Positions 1-9,152 of a stretch of DNA of 50,078 nucleotides are shown piece by piece. The translations under genes and the position numbers were made by a program. This DNA comes from Spirulinaceae cyanobacterium SM2_1_0 (GTDB taxonomy: Bacteria > Cyanobacteriota > Cyanobacteriia > Cyanobacteriales > Spirulinaceae): NCBI GenBank assembly GCA_012031265.1, contig JAAUTY010000030.1, positions 1 through 50,078 on the forward strand, read 5' to 3'. How positions within the stretch are numbered: the first letter of the stretch is position 1; every line of letters begins with the position of its first letter. The notes beneath the pieces are model-generated. The model was given only the letters and a program-made list of their open reading frames with translations. It made no database searches and had not been told where the DNA came from.

Positions 1-2
1 AG

Positions 3-164
3 CTCGCTTTCAATGCTCATCTCTGGCAATTGGATTTACCAGATTGTCGGGCTTTGAATGCCCAACTGCGTGCTCTTAATCCTCATAAGCGTCACTTTTA
101 TGAGCGCGGTCTTCGTGCTCAATCCCTCCTACAGTCCTGCTTTCAGCCTCTTGTCACCCTTTGA
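3..164 (+). CDS. 3' end of an unidentified gene (partial)
   Basis: Frame 3 is open from the window edge to a TGA at 162-164 and reads 53 residues. It contains leucine-rich, arginine-rich helical text such as HKRHFYERGLRAQSLLQ and ends in PLVTL. The other two plus frames stop within about 110 bases. I do not recognise the family. It could be the C-terminus of a real gene or a chance open frame; only the upstream sequence would decide. Confidence 0.3.
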   Translation, partial: LAFNAHLWQLDLPDCRALNAQLRALNPHKRHFYERGLRAQSLLQSCFQPLVTL

Positions 165-200
165 ACCGTTCGCCTGACCGTTGGCGAGCTGTTTAGCTGG

Positions 201-1001
201 TTATTGGTCTGACTCTGCCGCGAAATTCCAGTTGCGCTTCCGGGCGATCGCCGCAATCAGCTCCTTAACTTCCGGATCGTCAGACGAGTAAGACGCGAAC
301 AAATGCTTCGCCTTTGGGTGAGCAAAGTTGCCAATCGCAGCCAGCGTTTGGTAGCGCAGCAACTCATCGTCAGTCTCCAGTAGCGAAAACAGAAACGAGG
401 GATCGTCCCGGTGGGTCTTGCCCATGAAAGCCTCCAGCGCCCAGATTAGTTGAATCGCATCCGTCGAGTTGGCAATCATCTCCCGTGCCTTGCTGACCGG
501 CAGCGGCAGATCCCCCCGCTCCGCGAGCCAGCGCTGCCGCGCCGCCGACTGCCCGTACTCGCCCCGGCGAGCGCAGGCCGGACAATAACAGGGTTTCCGG
601 CCGTGCGCACTGGGGAAATATCGCCAGCCCAGCGGTTTGTGAATCGGCACAATCTTACTAATCGTGCTGCTGTCGATCGCTTGTTCGAGAAAAAACTCGT
701 AGCCCAGCGGATTCTCCAGGGCTAGCAACTGGCGGATCGCCTGACCAAGTTCGTCCTGTTGGTGCGGGCTGTAGTAGTAGCCGTGCCAGACGACAACGGA
801 ACTGGGCAACTTGAAGTGGATCGCGGCTAAGGTCGGCTGTTGTTGCCAATTCTTGAGTTCTCGCGCCCACTGATGCGAGATGTAGTGCCCTGCTGCCAGC
901 GGCATAAAGTAGACCACCCCCGATCGCTTGCTCGGTTTGATCCCCGAACGTTGAATTGCTGGTATCGCCTTGCTGGCAGTGATATGGACTAGTCTGGGCA
1001 T
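201..1001 (-). CDS. ADP-ribosyltransferase-like N-terminus fused to HEAT-repeat C-terminus
   Basis: 266 aa. The N-terminal ~120 residues have the pattern LVHIT near residue 4, a GI-x-GVVYFMPL block near 20-36, then HQWARELK. This resembles a family, common in actinobacteria and annotated only as HEAT repeat proteins, that looks like an ART/KptA-type fold. A short Cys cluster (CYCPAC, about residues 138-143) sits between the halves. The C-terminal third (about 165-260) is alpha-helical and HEAT-like: LIWALEAFMGK, FLFSLLETDDELLRYQTLAAIGNF. There is no signal peptide, so it is probably cytosolic. The ATG at 1001 follows a GGAG-type site. It stands alone; the neighbouring DNA is gene debris. Enzymatic activity is my inference from pattern only. 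Confidence 0.7.
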   Translation of the reverse strand: MPRLVHITASKAIPAIQRSGIKPSKRSGVVYFMPLAAGHYISHQWARELKNWQQQPTLAAIHFKLPSSVVVWHGYYYSPHQQDELGQAIRQLLALENPLGYEFFLEQAIDSSTISKIVPIHKPLGWRYFPSAHGRKPCYCPACARRGEYGQSAARQRWLAERGDLPLPVSKAREMIANSTDAIQLIWALEAFMGKTHRDDPSFLFSLLETDDELLRYQTLAAIGNFAHPKAKHLFASYSSDDPEVKELIAAIARKRNWNFAAESDQ

Positions 1002-1011
1002 CGGTCATCAC

Positions 1012-1423
1012 TCCTTCTCCCCGATTCTAACCAACGCTCCCCTCTCAACTGGCTGACTCACCTGCCGCTGAGGCCAGCAATCGTTAAGACTTCTAAAACT
1101 CGCCAACCAGTCCCGGCGATCGCACTCTATAGTTCTGGGTGGCTGGTGCTGAGCATCTTCTGCTGGTATTGGTCACTGAATTGCCGACTTTGGGTACGGC
1201 TTATGGACATCGACAAGCTGAAGCGACAGATCGAGCGATCGCTCTCCCGCCCCCATCCCCACCCGCTAACCCAAATCCCCACCCAGCCGCCGCCTCGCCC
1301 CGCCGAGCGCGGGCAAGCCGTTACCGCAGCTGTTGCAGAGCTTGGGCGCAAAGGTCGCGACGTAGGCGGCTGTTCAGTCCATCTGTCAGCCAGTCTGGGG
1401 CGCGATCGCTGGGGTTGAAAGTA
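1012..1423. other. intergenic stretch, no supported gene
   Basis: Overlapping short frames exist on both strands here, but they are proline- or arginine-rich, mutually exclusive and match nothing I recognise. On the minus strand a short tail reading about DWLTDGLNSRLRRDL closes with a stop near 1320. It may be another decayed gene end. Confidence 0.5.
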
Positions 1424-1585
1424 TTACAACGGCAAAACATCGTCTAACCGCAGTTGCAAATCGGGGCGCAGGGGAGCGGCGATCGCCTCTCCCCGTCGAT
1501 ATTGGTGCAGCTCGTAATCATCCCCGACCAGCTCGCAGACCATGAAAGTAGGCTGCTTGGGTTTGCCGATGCCAGCGATACCCCC
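1424..1585 (-). pseudogene. Uma2-family (DUF820) endonuclease, C-terminal fragment
   Basis: The minus strand is open from an in-frame stop near 1590 down to TAA at 1424-1426. It reads GKPKQPTFMVCELVGDDYEL, then an R-R-G-E-x-I-x-x-P segment, and ends DLQLRLDDVLPL. This is the conserved C-terminal end of Uma2/DUF820 restriction-like proteins (strand, Y-x-L, then L-x-L-x-x-V-L). The N-terminal two thirds, with the catalytic PD-(D/E)xK core, are missing and there is no start codon region. It is a relic. Confidence 0.65.
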
Positions 1586-1713
1586 TAGCCCACGCTAGTC
1601 GAGAGGGTATTGGGGGCAAGTTGCTACCGTATAGCTCCCAGCCGGAGCTTGCCAAACGAGTTGTGACTTCGCTACGCTAGAAAGCTGCATTGGCGTTGCT
1701 GTGAGGTTGGCTG

Positions 1714-2784
1714 ATGGTTTCCGAAGGCGTGAAGACAGACGTAACAGATTGGCCTCAGGCAGAGCGATCGCTGCCCCCACGACCCGATCCCCTGGTTACC
1801 ATCACCAAGGAAGAAGGGCTGGTCATTTACGAAGACATGGTGCTGGGGCGTTTTTTTGAAGACAAGTGCGCCGAAATGTACTACCGGGGCAAAATGTTCG
1901 GCTTCGTCCACCTCTACAACGGACAGGAAGCCGTCTCGACCGGCATCGTCAAAGCCCTCAACCCGAACAAAGATTTTGTCTCCAGCACCTATCGCGACCA
2001 CGTTCATGCCTTGAGTGCCGGTGTACCAGCCCGCGAAGTAATGGCGGAACTATTTGGTAAGGAAACCGGTTGCAGCAAAGGGCGGGGCGGCTCTATGCAT
2101 ATGTTCTCCGCAGCCCATCGCTTGCTGGGTGGCTATGCGTTCGTGGCGGAGGGGATTCCGGTGGCGACGGGAGCTGCCTTCCAGAGCAAGTATCGCCGCG
2201 AGGCGATGGGCGATCCGGACGCCGATGCCGTGACCGTCTGCTTCTTTGGCGACGGCGCGAGCAACAACGGGCAGTTCTTCGAGTGCTTGAATATGGCAGC
2301 CCTCTGGAAGCTGCCGATCATCTACGTCGTCGAGAACAATAAGTGGGCGATCGGTATGGCCCATGATCGCGCTACGTCGCAGCCGGAGATTTACAAAAAA
2401 GCCAGTGTCTTTGACATGGTGGGCGTTGAGGTCGATGGTATGGACGTGATGGCGGTTCACACGCTCGCGCAAGAGGCCGTGGCCCGTGCCCGCGCGGGTG
2501 AAGGCCCGACACTGGTTGAAGCCCTCACCTATCGTTTTCGTGGTCATTCGCTCGCCGATCCCGACGAACTGCGCGCCCCGGACGAGAAGCAGGCTTGGTT
2601 TGCTCGTGATCCGATCGAACGCTTCGCCGCTGAATTGACTGAGCAAAATCTTGCCAGTCACGACGAACTCAAAGCCATCGACGACAAAGTGGCTGCTGTG
2701 ATTGAGGATGCGGTTGAGTTCGCCGAAAGCAGCCCCGATCCTGACCCCAGCGAACTCTATCGCTACATCTTTGCGGAGGATTAG
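1714..2784 (+). CDS. pdhA: pyruvate dehydrogenase E1 component, alpha subunit
   Basis: 356 aa, full length for the family. It is the thiamine-diphosphate-dependent decarboxylase subunit that pairs with PdhB and feeds E2 to make acetyl-CoA. The TPP/Mg motif is complete: GDG at residues 179-181 and the NN pair at 208-209, with the intervening N-F-F-E-C-L-N-M-A helix. The active-site loop [13 protein letters not shown] is present near 275. The N-terminal 30 residues are a variable, proline-rich lead. The ATG at 1714 is the first in frame after stops. It is monocistronic here: pdhB is not adjacent, which is usual in cyanobacteria. A dispersed repeat begins 17 bases after the stop. Confidence 0.96.
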   Translation: MVSEGVKTDVTDWPQAERSLPPRPDPLVTITKEEGLVIYEDMVLGRFFEDKCAEMYYRGKMFGFVHLYNGQEAVSTGIVKALNPNKDFVSSTYRDHVHALSAGVPAREVMAELFGKETGCSKGRGGSMHMFSAAHRLLGGYAFVAEGIPVATGAAFQSKYRREAMGDPDADAVTVCFFGDGASNNGQFFECLNMAALWKLPIIYVVENNKWAIGMAHDRATSQPEIYKKASVFDMVGVEVDGMDVMAVHTLAQEAVARARAGEGPTLVEALTYRFRGHSLADPDELRAPDEKQAWFARDPIERFAAELTEQNLASHDELKAIDDKVAAVIEDAVEFAESSPDPDPSELYRYIFAED

Positions 2785-2801
2785 TACTGCCGCGCGGCTA
2801 G

Positions 2802-2905
2802 CTAGTACAAGGCGGCGGCAATGAGATGCCCATTCAGGATCCGTAGGATGCCTGTATTGTCTGCACTCATCACTCAAAACTCAAAATTCCGCGTAGCGGT
2901 ACTAG
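2802..2905. repeat. CTAGTAC-ended dispersed element, copy A
   Basis: 104 bp. It begins CTAGTACAAGGCGGCGG and ends CCGCGTAGCGGTACTAG, so the ends are imperfect inverted repeats (CTAGTAC/GTACTAG with a GC-rich inner arm). The interior carries a CATTCAGGATCCGTAGGATG block and short ACTCAAAACTCA units. The left end is preceded by another CTAG (CTAGCTAG). The right terminal CTAG supplies, on the minus strand, the TAG stop of the exported-protein gene at 2902. Four more copies lie in the window. Confidence 0.85.
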
Positions 2906-3294
2906 CCCTCGGCCCGAAAGGCACGTAGAATCGCCGGATAGCCGCTGACGGTGCTGACCTCGCGGGCGAGAGAGGCGGCGCGATCGCCCGTATCCACCGT
3001 CGCCACCCGAATCCAAAGCTGACTCTGGCTCACCACGGTCGGCGCGTCCAAGCAAATGGCCGCGTCGGGCCAGCGCGCTTGGAGCTGCTCAAAGAGGCGG
3101 GAGAAGGCGGTGGCATCTTCGACCGTGACCAAAACTTGCACCTCGTTGGGGGCAGGCATCTCGCAGAAATCGAGTGTCTGGAGGGCGTCGGCTCCTGCGG
3201 GTGCGGCTGGCGTAGCGGTCTGGGCTTGGGCTGGGAGGGGGAGCGTCAGGGCGATCGCCACCACAACGCTCGACAAGGCGGAAAACTGAGCCAT
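2902..3294 (-). CDS. small exported protein of unknown function
   Basis: 130 aa from the ATG at 3294; a TTG 7 codons upstream is an alternative. The N-terminus is a classical signal peptide: a hydrophobic run SVVVAIALTLPLPAQAQ with a likely cut after AQA, followed by an Ala/Pro/Thr linker. The mature domain (about 40-130) has two Cys residues (DFCEMP and AICLDAP) and a beta-alpha pattern VQVLVTVEDATAFSRLFEQL, reminiscent of SPOR-like or similar ferredoxin-fold domains found in cyanobacterial exported proteins. I cannot name it. Its stop codon lies inside repeat copy A, so the natural C-terminus may have been cut or replaced. Confidence 0.75.
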   Translation of the reverse strand: MAQFSALSSVVVAIALTLPLPAQAQTATPAAPAGADALQTLDFCEMPAPNEVQVLVTVEDATAFSRLFEQLQARWPDAAICLDAPTVVSQSQLWIRVATVDTGDRAASLAREVSTVSGYPAILRAFRAEG

Positions 3295-3374
3295 AGTTTT
3301 GTAAAAAGATCTCAACCAACAACTGATGAATTTCAGCCCGGTTGGCTACGGCTCAGGATGAAAACGGCCGACCG

Positions 3375-5375
3375 CTACCGGTGACCCAGGAGGCGATCGC
3401 GCAGGCGCTTGATGCGATCGCGACACTTCGCCGCTTCTTCAAACTCCAACTGCTTCGCCGCCGTCTGCATCTGCGCTTCGAGCTGCTGAATCAGATCGGG
3501 CAACTGTTCCAGGGAAAGGTCATCCGCCTGGTCATAGACCTCCTCGAGCTGCTGCGTATTCAAGCGGCGCGAGATGTCTAGGAATGCCAAGATCGAATTA
3601 CTGCCCTTCTTGGCAATCGGTGTCGGCGTGATGTTGTGCTCGCGGTTGTAGGCTATCTGCTTGGCGCGGCGGCGCTCAGTCTCCTCGATCGCCCGCGCCA
3701 TGCTATTGGTCAGATTGTCGGCATAGAGGATCGCCTGTCCGCGCACATGGCGGGCGGCGCGACCGATGGTTTGGATCAGCGATCGCTCCGCTCGCAAGAA
3801 GCCCTCCTTATCGGCATCCATGATCGCCACCAGCGACACCTCCGGCAGATCCAGGCCCTCACGCAGCAAGTTGACCCCGATCAAGACATCAAACTCGCCC
3901 TCGCGCAGCCCCTGCAAGATTTCGATGCGCTCGATCGGCTGAATCTCTGAATGCAGATAGCGGACGCGAATCGAACGCTCCTGCATATATTCCGTCAAAT
4001 CCTCAGCCATGCGCTTAGTTAGGGTGGTAATCAGCACCCGCTCCTGCAACTTCACCCGCTCAACAATTTCACTGAGCAAGTCATCGACCTGCCCGGTCGT
4101 CGGCCGCACAAAAATCTCCGGATCAATCACCCCTGTCGGTCGGATGATCTGCTCGACAATGCGCTCTTCAGATTGCTCGACCTCCCAGTCTCCCGGCGTC
4201 GCCGAAACGAAGATGCACTGGTTGACCCGTCCCCAAAACTCCTCTGACTTCAGCGGCCGATTATCCGCTGCACTGGGCAAGCGAAAGCCGTGGTCGATGA
4301 GAATGCGTTTGCGCGACTGATCCCCGTTGTACATACCGCGAATCTGGGGCACGGAAACGTGCGATTCGTCCACGACTAAGAGCCAATCTTCAGGAAAATA
4401 GTTGACCAAACATTCTGGCGGATCGCCCGCATTGCGACCAGCGAGGTGGCGGGAGTAGTTCTCGACACCGTTGCAGTAGCCCACTTCCCGCAACATTTCC
4501 AAATCGTAGCGGGTACGTTGTTCCAGGCGCTGGGCTTCCAGGAGCTTTTCAGCAGCGCGGAGGGTTTCGAGCTGCTGTTCGAGTTCTTGTTCGATGGCGT
4601 TGCAGGCACTTTCGAGCTGTTCGTCGGGGGTGACGAAGTGGCGCGCGGGGTAAATATTCGCGGCTGGCAAACTCTGCAAAATCCCGCCGGTCACCGGGTC
4701 AACGTAACGAATGGCATCGATTTCGTCGCCAAAGAATTCGACGCGCACGATGCGGTCTTCGTAGGCGGGCACGATTTCGAGCACATCGCCCTTGACCCGA
4801 AAGTTGCCGCGCTTGAGGTCGATGTCATTGCGGGCGTACTGCACTGAGGCGAGGTCGCGCAATAGCTGCCGCTGATCGACTTCCTCGCCGACTCGCAGTG
4901 GCAAGGCGGCGTTGAGATATTCTGAGGCGATACCGAGGCCGTAAATGCAGCTGATCGACGCGACCACGATCACATCGCGGCGCTCGAAGAGCGATCGCGT
5001 CGCTGAGTGTCGCAGCATATCGATCTCGTCGTTGATCGCCGCTGATTTTTGAATATAGGTGTCGCTGACGGGAATGTAGGCTTCCGGCTGATAGTAGTCG
5101 TAGTAGCTGATGAAGTACTCGACCGCATTGTCCGGAAAGAACTGGCGCAACTCGTTGCATAGTTGCGCGGCGAGCGTTTTGTTATGTGCCAGCACCAGGG
5201 CTGGCCGACCGATTTCGGCCAGCGCGGCGGCGATCGTGAAGGTTTTGCCCGTGCCCGTTGCCCCTAGCAATGTCTGCATCCGGTGACCGGCGCGGATATT
5301 GTCAACAATCTGGCGGATGGCGTGCGGCTGGTCGCCGGTCGGTTTAAAAGGAGCCTGGAGGTGAAATTGCGCCAT
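3375..5375 (-). CDS. uvrB: excinuclease ABC subunit B
   Basis: 666 aa, normal length. UvrB is the DNA-damage-verifying helicase of nucleotide excision repair, loaded by UvrA and serving as platform for UvrC. Walker A GATGTGKT is at residues 38-45. The damage-probing beta-hairpin ([13 protein letters not shown]...DEID) is at 90-119, and Walker B DESH is near 336. Helicase motifs [18 protein letters not shown] and QTIGRAARH follow. The UVR coiled coil that contacts UvrC is at about 625-660. The ATG at 5375 is the conventional MAQF start. It is monocistronic. Confidence 0.98.
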   Translation of the reverse strand: MAQFHLQAPFKPTGDQPHAIRQIVDNIRAGHRMQTLLGATGTGKTFTIAAALAEIGRPALVLAHNKTLAAQLCNELRQFFPDNAVEYFISYYDYYQPEAYIPVSDTYIQKSAAINDEIDMLRHSATRSLFERRDVIVVASISCIYGLGIASEYLNAALPLRVGEEVDQRQLLRDLASVQYARNDIDLKRGNFRVKGDVLEIVPAYEDRIVRVEFFGDEIDAIRYVDPVTGGILQSLPAANIYPARHFVTPDEQLESACNAIEQELEQQLETLRAAEKLLEAQRLEQRTRYDLEMLREVGYCNGVENYSRHLAGRNAGDPPECLVNYFPEDWLLVVDESHVSVPQIRGMYNGDQSRKRILIDHGFRLPSAADNRPLKSEEFWGRVNQCIFVSATPGDWEVEQSEERIVEQIIRPTGVIDPEIFVRPTTGQVDDLLSEIVERVKLQERVLITTLTKRMAEDLTEYMQERSIRVRYLHSEIQPIERIEILQGLREGEFDVLIGVNLLREGLDLPEVSLVAIMDADKEGFLRAERSLIQTIGRAARHVRGQAILYADNLTNSMARAIEETERRRAKQIAYNREHNITPTPIAKKGSNSILAFLDISRRLNTQQLEEVYDQADDLSLEQLPDLIQQLEAQMQTAAKQLEFEEAAKCRDRIKRLRDRLLGHR

Positions 5376-5442
5376 GGTGACGAAGCGGGCGAGACTCGAC
5401 TCCTCTATTTAAGCGCGATCGCCCCGTCGCTGGTACTCAGGG

Positions 5443-5516
5443 CTAGTACAAAACGCCGCCCACCGGATTGCAGGCACTCAAAACCCAGAACTCAAAATTC
5501 CGCGTAGCGGTACTAG
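5443..5516. repeat. CTAGTAC-ended dispersed element, copy B (short)
   Basis: 74 bp, with the same ends (CTAGTACAAA... and ...CGCGTAGCGGTACTAG) but a shortened interior: the GGATCC block is missing or degenerate, while the AACCCAGAACTCAAAATTC part is kept. Its right end runs directly into the fragment at 5517, with the element's TAG in frame just before it. Confidence 0.8.
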
Positions 5517-5648
5517 CAAGCCAAGCGCCAAGTGCTGCAAATCGCTCGCGAAGCGCTGGTCGGGATGCCGCTGACTGATATGGCCGAGATGACCGGGCTG
5601 ACTGTGGCGCAGTTGGGCGCGGCGGACATTGCTGCGCGACATGACTGA
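5517..5648 (+). pseudogene. Rpn/PD-(D/E)XK nuclease-type transposase-like protein, C-terminal fragment
   Basis: The frame reads QAKRQVLQIAREALVGMPL, then MAEMTGLTVAQL, and closes with TGA at 5646-5648 (43 residues). The pattern K-R-x-x-L-x-I-A-x-x-x-L-x-G-M-x-x-x-x-I/M-A-x-x-T-G-L-T is the usual C-terminal tail of Rpn-family recombination-promoting nucleases. The codon immediately before it is the TAG of repeat copy B, so the body of the gene has been lost at the junction with that element. Confidence 0.55.
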
Positions 5649-5685
5649 GCCTGTAGGCCATCGCCTCAGAATCCCGGCAAAACCC

Positions 5686-7860
5686 TCAAGTTTTTTCCAC
5701 CAACACCTCCTCGAAGGCAAAATCAGGTGCGGCGAGTACAAATAAGGTCGTCGGTAGATGGGCAACCCGACGTTGCAAGCTTTCATAGTAGGCAGCATAG
5801 CGGTCATGGGGCGTCGCCATGCCTAGGAAGACGAGATCGGCGGCAGTGGAGGTGGTGTGCAAGATTTCATCGAAGGCGCGGCCGTCTGCGACGATGATTT
5901 GCGATCGCGCTCCTAGCCGCATCTGCGCCAACATCCGGTCGAGATTTTGCTTCGCCGCCTCAGCCGCCGTGGCAGCGGGGACGACGAGATTGAGATAAAT
6001 CGTTGCCGCGCGCCAAGCATCGTCATTTCGCAACAGGTAGGCGAGCAGCAGCATCAGACTGCCATTGGCCTGCATCCCCCCCCACCAAATATCGAGCCGC
6101 TGTCGCCGTCCGAATCCCAAATCATGATTTTCCCGCAGAATTGTGATGCTGCGCCCCGCCTGATGAATCTCGGCCAGCATTTGGCAATAGTCGGCGCGCC
6201 GTGACACCTCCTCGCTGTCGCCGAGCAGGATCATGTTGGGCACGATCGCCCCCAGCCCGTAGGTCTCGACCAGCCGTTGCGCGCCGACAAACGGACTCTC
6301 CGCCGCGACCACACGCGCCAGGGCTTGCACGCCATGCTTGTCTAGATAATCTCGCAGCGTATCTTCCAGCTCGGACTGCTGTGCGAGGGTACGCGAGCCA
6401 CTGGGCAGGACGCTGGCGACCGTGATCAGGCCGCGATTGTGAACGAAAGCATCTGCTAGCTCGACCAATGCCCAGCGTTTGCGGGGAATGCCGGAGAGTA
6501 CCAGGACGTGCGGTCGCCAGTTTTTCGGATCCTCGACCGTCTGACCCAACTGGAGGATGCCGACTCGCACCAATGCCATCCAAAGGCCGCGTCGGACATC
6601 GCCCCAGGTTGCCGTCAGTTCGCGACGCTGTAACCAAAAGTAGATGCCGAGGACAATCACCGCCGCCACAATCGTAGCCACAGGATCGATCAAAAACATC
6701 ACGGCCAGACAACCGGTTGCGCCGAGCAAGGATAGCGACCAGTGAACGCGAAAGGTGGGTCGAAAGGAGGGACTGTTGAGCAGACCTTCGATCCCAGCCG
6801 AGACGTTGAGCACGAGATAGGTGGTGAGAAAAAACATCGTCAGCACCGGTGCGATCAGGTTCAGCTCGCCAATGCAGACAGTGGCGATCGCCACACCCAG
6901 GGTGACCAAGGTTCCCAAACGCGGCTCATCCGCCGCCCCATTGCCCCGCCCCAGCCAGCTTAGAGAGCGTGGCAAAATCCCATCGCGGGCTAGGGCTTGC
7001 AGGACGCGCGGTGCCCCCAATAGGCTGCCGATGGCGCTACTCAGCGTCGCGCCCCACACGCCGAGCAAAATTGCCGGCCCCCAAAACGACAACTGCATCA
7101 TCACCAGCGGGTTCTCCAGCAGGCTTGCGGTGTCGGCTCGCAGTGCCAGCAGCACCGGTAGCGCCATGTAGATAGCGTAGCCCGTGCCGACCGCTGCCAA
7201 GGTGCCGATGGGGATGGCGTGCTTGGGGTCGCGCAGATCGCCAGACATACTGACCCCAGCCATGATGCCGGTGACTGCTGGGAAGAACACGGCAAACACA
7301 CTCCAGAAGCTCGCCCGGGTTTCTGGAACCGCCAGCATCTGCGGCTCAACATCGGGGATGCTTGAACCGAAGACCAGCGACAGCAGCGAGAAGACGATCG
7401 CCGCCATGATGATGTATTGGGCGCGGATGGCGATCTCGGCTGAGGTCAGGGCGAGAATGGCGACGCCGATGGTGGTCACCAGCCCGATATAGAGCTGATT
7501 GAGACCGGGAAAGGCGATCACCACGCTCTCGGCAAAACCAATCGTGTAGAGACCGACCGAGAGCGCCTGGGCAAAGTAAAGGGGAATGCCGACTGCGCCG
7601 CCTGTTTCCATACCTAGCGAGCGACTGATCATGTAATAAGCGCCGCCGACACGCACAACCCGATCAGTGGCTATCGCGCTCACCGAAAGCGAGGTCAAGA
7701 AAGTGATCAAGGTCGAGAGGGTGACAATCACCAGCGCCCCCACAAAACCAACATTGCCCACGACCCAACCAAAGCGCAAATACATGATCACGCCCAAGAT
7801 GGTCAAAATCGAGGGCGTATAAACGCCCCCAAATGCCCCAAGTCCGGCAGTTTTAGTCAT
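5686..7860 (-). CDS. SLC12-type cation-chloride cotransporter / APC-superfamily permease
   Basis: 724 aa. The first ~420 residues form about 12 membrane segments. They open with GVYTPSILTILGVIMYLRFGWVVGNVG, the signature start of bacterial SLC12 (NKCC/KCC-like) transporters, followed by GGAYYMISRSLG. TM6-like AVTGIMAGVSMSGDL matches the family's ion-site helix. The remaining ~300 residues are a cytoplasmic domain: VLVLSGIPRKRWALVELADAF, then a second half with a Rossmann/UspA-like feel, as in SLC12 C-termini. Role by family: coupled movement of K+/Na+ and Cl-, or of amino acids in some relatives; the substrate here is not shown by sequence. It is solo, convergent with the fragment at 5517. 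Confidence 0.85.
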   Translation of the reverse strand: MTKTAGLGAFGGVYTPSILTILGVIMYLRFGWVVGNVGFVGALVIVTLSTLITFLTSLSVSAIATDRVVRVGGAYYMISRSLGMETGGAVGIPLYFAQALSVGLYTIGFAESVVIAFPGLNQLYIGLVTTIGVAILALTSAEIAIRAQYIIMAAIVFSLLSLVFGSSIPDVEPQMLAVPETRASFWSVFAVFFPAVTGIMAGVSMSGDLRDPKHAIPIGTLAAVGTGYAIYMALPVLLALRADTASLLENPLVMMQLSFWGPAILLGVWGATLSSAIGSLLGAPRVLQALARDGILPRSLSWLGRGNGAADEPRLGTLVTLGVAIATVCIGELNLIAPVLTMFFLTTYLVLNVSAGIEGLLNSPSFRPTFRVHWSLSLLGATGCLAVMFLIDPVATIVAAVIVLGIYFWLQRRELTATWGDVRRGLWMALVRVGILQLGQTVEDPKNWRPHVLVLSGIPRKRWALVELADAFVHNRGLITVASVLPSGSRTLAQQSELEDTLRDYLDKHGVQALARVVAAESPFVGAQRLVETYGLGAIVPNMILLGDSEEVSRRADYCQMLAEIHQAGRSITILRENHDLGFGRRQRLDIWWGGMQANGSLMLLLAYLLRNDDAWRAATIYLNLVVPAATAAEAAKQNLDRMLAQMRLGARSQIIVADGRAFDEILHTTSTAADLVFLGMATPHDRYAAYYESLQRRVAHLPTTLFVLAAPDFAFEEVLVEKT

Positions 7861-8138
7861 TGATCATTCATTGCAGCGGTGAGTGATGCCCAGTCCGAAT
7901 TTTTTGCCCCCAAAATGCAATACACGGTAGGGAAAGGGTTCACCCCCTCCCGATGTTGCAATTTTTGGGGTTCACGATCCGGATTGAGTATGAATGGGGC
8001 GATCGCGTCCCCTCCGCTTACAATATATTCCCCATTCGTCTCCGCCGCTTGGACGCACCAATGCGGAACTCCGGCCGACATGAACAGGCTCAGGGCAATC
8101 GTAGCGAGCTGAGCCTGGCGGTGATTTTGAATTCGTCG
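7861..8138. other. intergenic region between divergent/collinear minus-strand genes
   Basis: 278 bp without a supported gene. A GGGTTCACCCCCTCC stretch and an AT-rich TTACAATATATTCCCC patch are visible. The upstream promoter of the SLC12 gene must lie here, but I cannot pick -35/-10 boxes with confidence. Confidence 0.4.
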
Positions 8139-8879
8139 CTAACGAAAACGATCGGGGTTGAGGCGCAAGCCACCGCCCTGTGGGACAACGGGGAGCCGTT
8201 GGAGCTGTGTGCCACTGCCGCCATCGGAGGGCGCTAGGAAGGGACGCAGCGGGATGGCTCCCGGCGTTGTCAGTGCCGCCGGACGGCGATCACCGCCGCC
8301 AAAGAGCGTGCCCGGATCAACACCAATGACATTGCCCAGCGCATCCAAGATGCTGCCGCTGCCGGTATAGGTATAGACGCCATCGGTGACTTGACCGCTA
8401 TCGGCGAGAGTGAGGTTTTGGAAAACGCGATCGCGGGTCAGCAGCGGATCCTGGCCCGGCGGCACGGTGAGTACGATACGGCAGCCCGGGTTGATTTCCG
8501 TCGTCACACAGACAATATCGTAGTTATTTTCCATCGCCGTCCGCATCTCGATCATGCCATCAGGGCGATAGTCTTCCAATCGTTGGCTGATCACCTCACA
8601 ACGGCGTTGCGGCGTCCAGCCGCCACCCAGAGCTTGGGGCACAGCCCAAGCATAGGCCTGGTCGGGCCGCTCGGCGGGCGTGTACATCACTGTGGGCTGC
8701 CCTTGATACAACTGACAGGTAAAGCGCGGTGAGTCGGCCGTCTCCACCCGCACGTCCTCAGACGGCGAACTGGGAGCGTTGACTTGGCTGAGCTGAAGCG
8801 AGGCTTGGGCGCTGGCACTGCCTTGGGCGAGGAGCAGGGCGATCGCGGTGAGCCAGAAGCAGGGAGTAGAGCGTTTCAT
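8139..8879 (-). CDS. COP23-domain exported protein
   Basis: 246 aa from the ATG at 8879 (MKRSTP); a TTG at 8903 is less likely. The signal peptide WLTAIALLLAQGSASAQA comes first. The core at about 60-180 has the COP23 pattern FTCQLYQGQPTVMYTP, then RPDQAYAWAVPQALGGGWTP, RRCEVISQRLEDYRPDG and NNYDIVCVTTE. Four cysteines are positioned to form disulfides. A Gly/Pro-rich tail follows. COP23 is the circadian-oscillating 23-kDa protein family of cyanobacteria, membrane-associated, of unknown function. It is a solo gene. Confidence 0.9.
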   Translation of the reverse strand: MKRSTPCFWLTAIALLLAQGSASAQASLQLSQVNAPSSPSEDVRVETADSPRFTCQLYQGQPTVMYTPAERPDQAYAWAVPQALGGGWTPQRRCEVISQRLEDYRPDGMIEMRTAMENNYDIVCVTTEINPGCRIVLTVPPGQDPLLTRDRVFQNLTLADSGQVTDGVYTYTGSGSILDALGNVIGVDPGTLFGGGDRRPAALTTPGAIPLRPFLAPSDGGSGTQLQRLPVVPQGGGLRLNPDRFR

Positions 8880-9152
8880 GGTTCGAGCGTTCGGTAGCAA
8901 CAATTAATTTTCAGCAATCTCCGGGTAGATCGCCCCAGGCCGGGGGACGTTGGCGTCAATTGGAAAGTTCCCAGACCCAAGGCTAAAGACTGGTCAGAAC
9001 AATGACGTGCCCCCAGTGCTCAACCCAACTCGCCACCAGCCCCGCATTTTCTCAACCGAGCCTTGCGATCGCCAACGCTGTCCTGTCATACTACTAAGCT
9101 TGGATTTGCCTTTACCTTCCCGGCTCGCTTAACGACGGATATCCGACACCCG

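Noticed and set aside
1139-1447. Overlapping plus/minus frames of 74-102 codons
   Set aside because: Low-complexity Pro/Arg/Ser text in competing frames, no ribosome site and no family; best explained as chance frames in GC-rich spacer.
2050-2877. 275-codon minus-strand frame opposite pdhA
   Set aside because: Fully antisense to a clear PdhA; its composition mirrors the sense codons.
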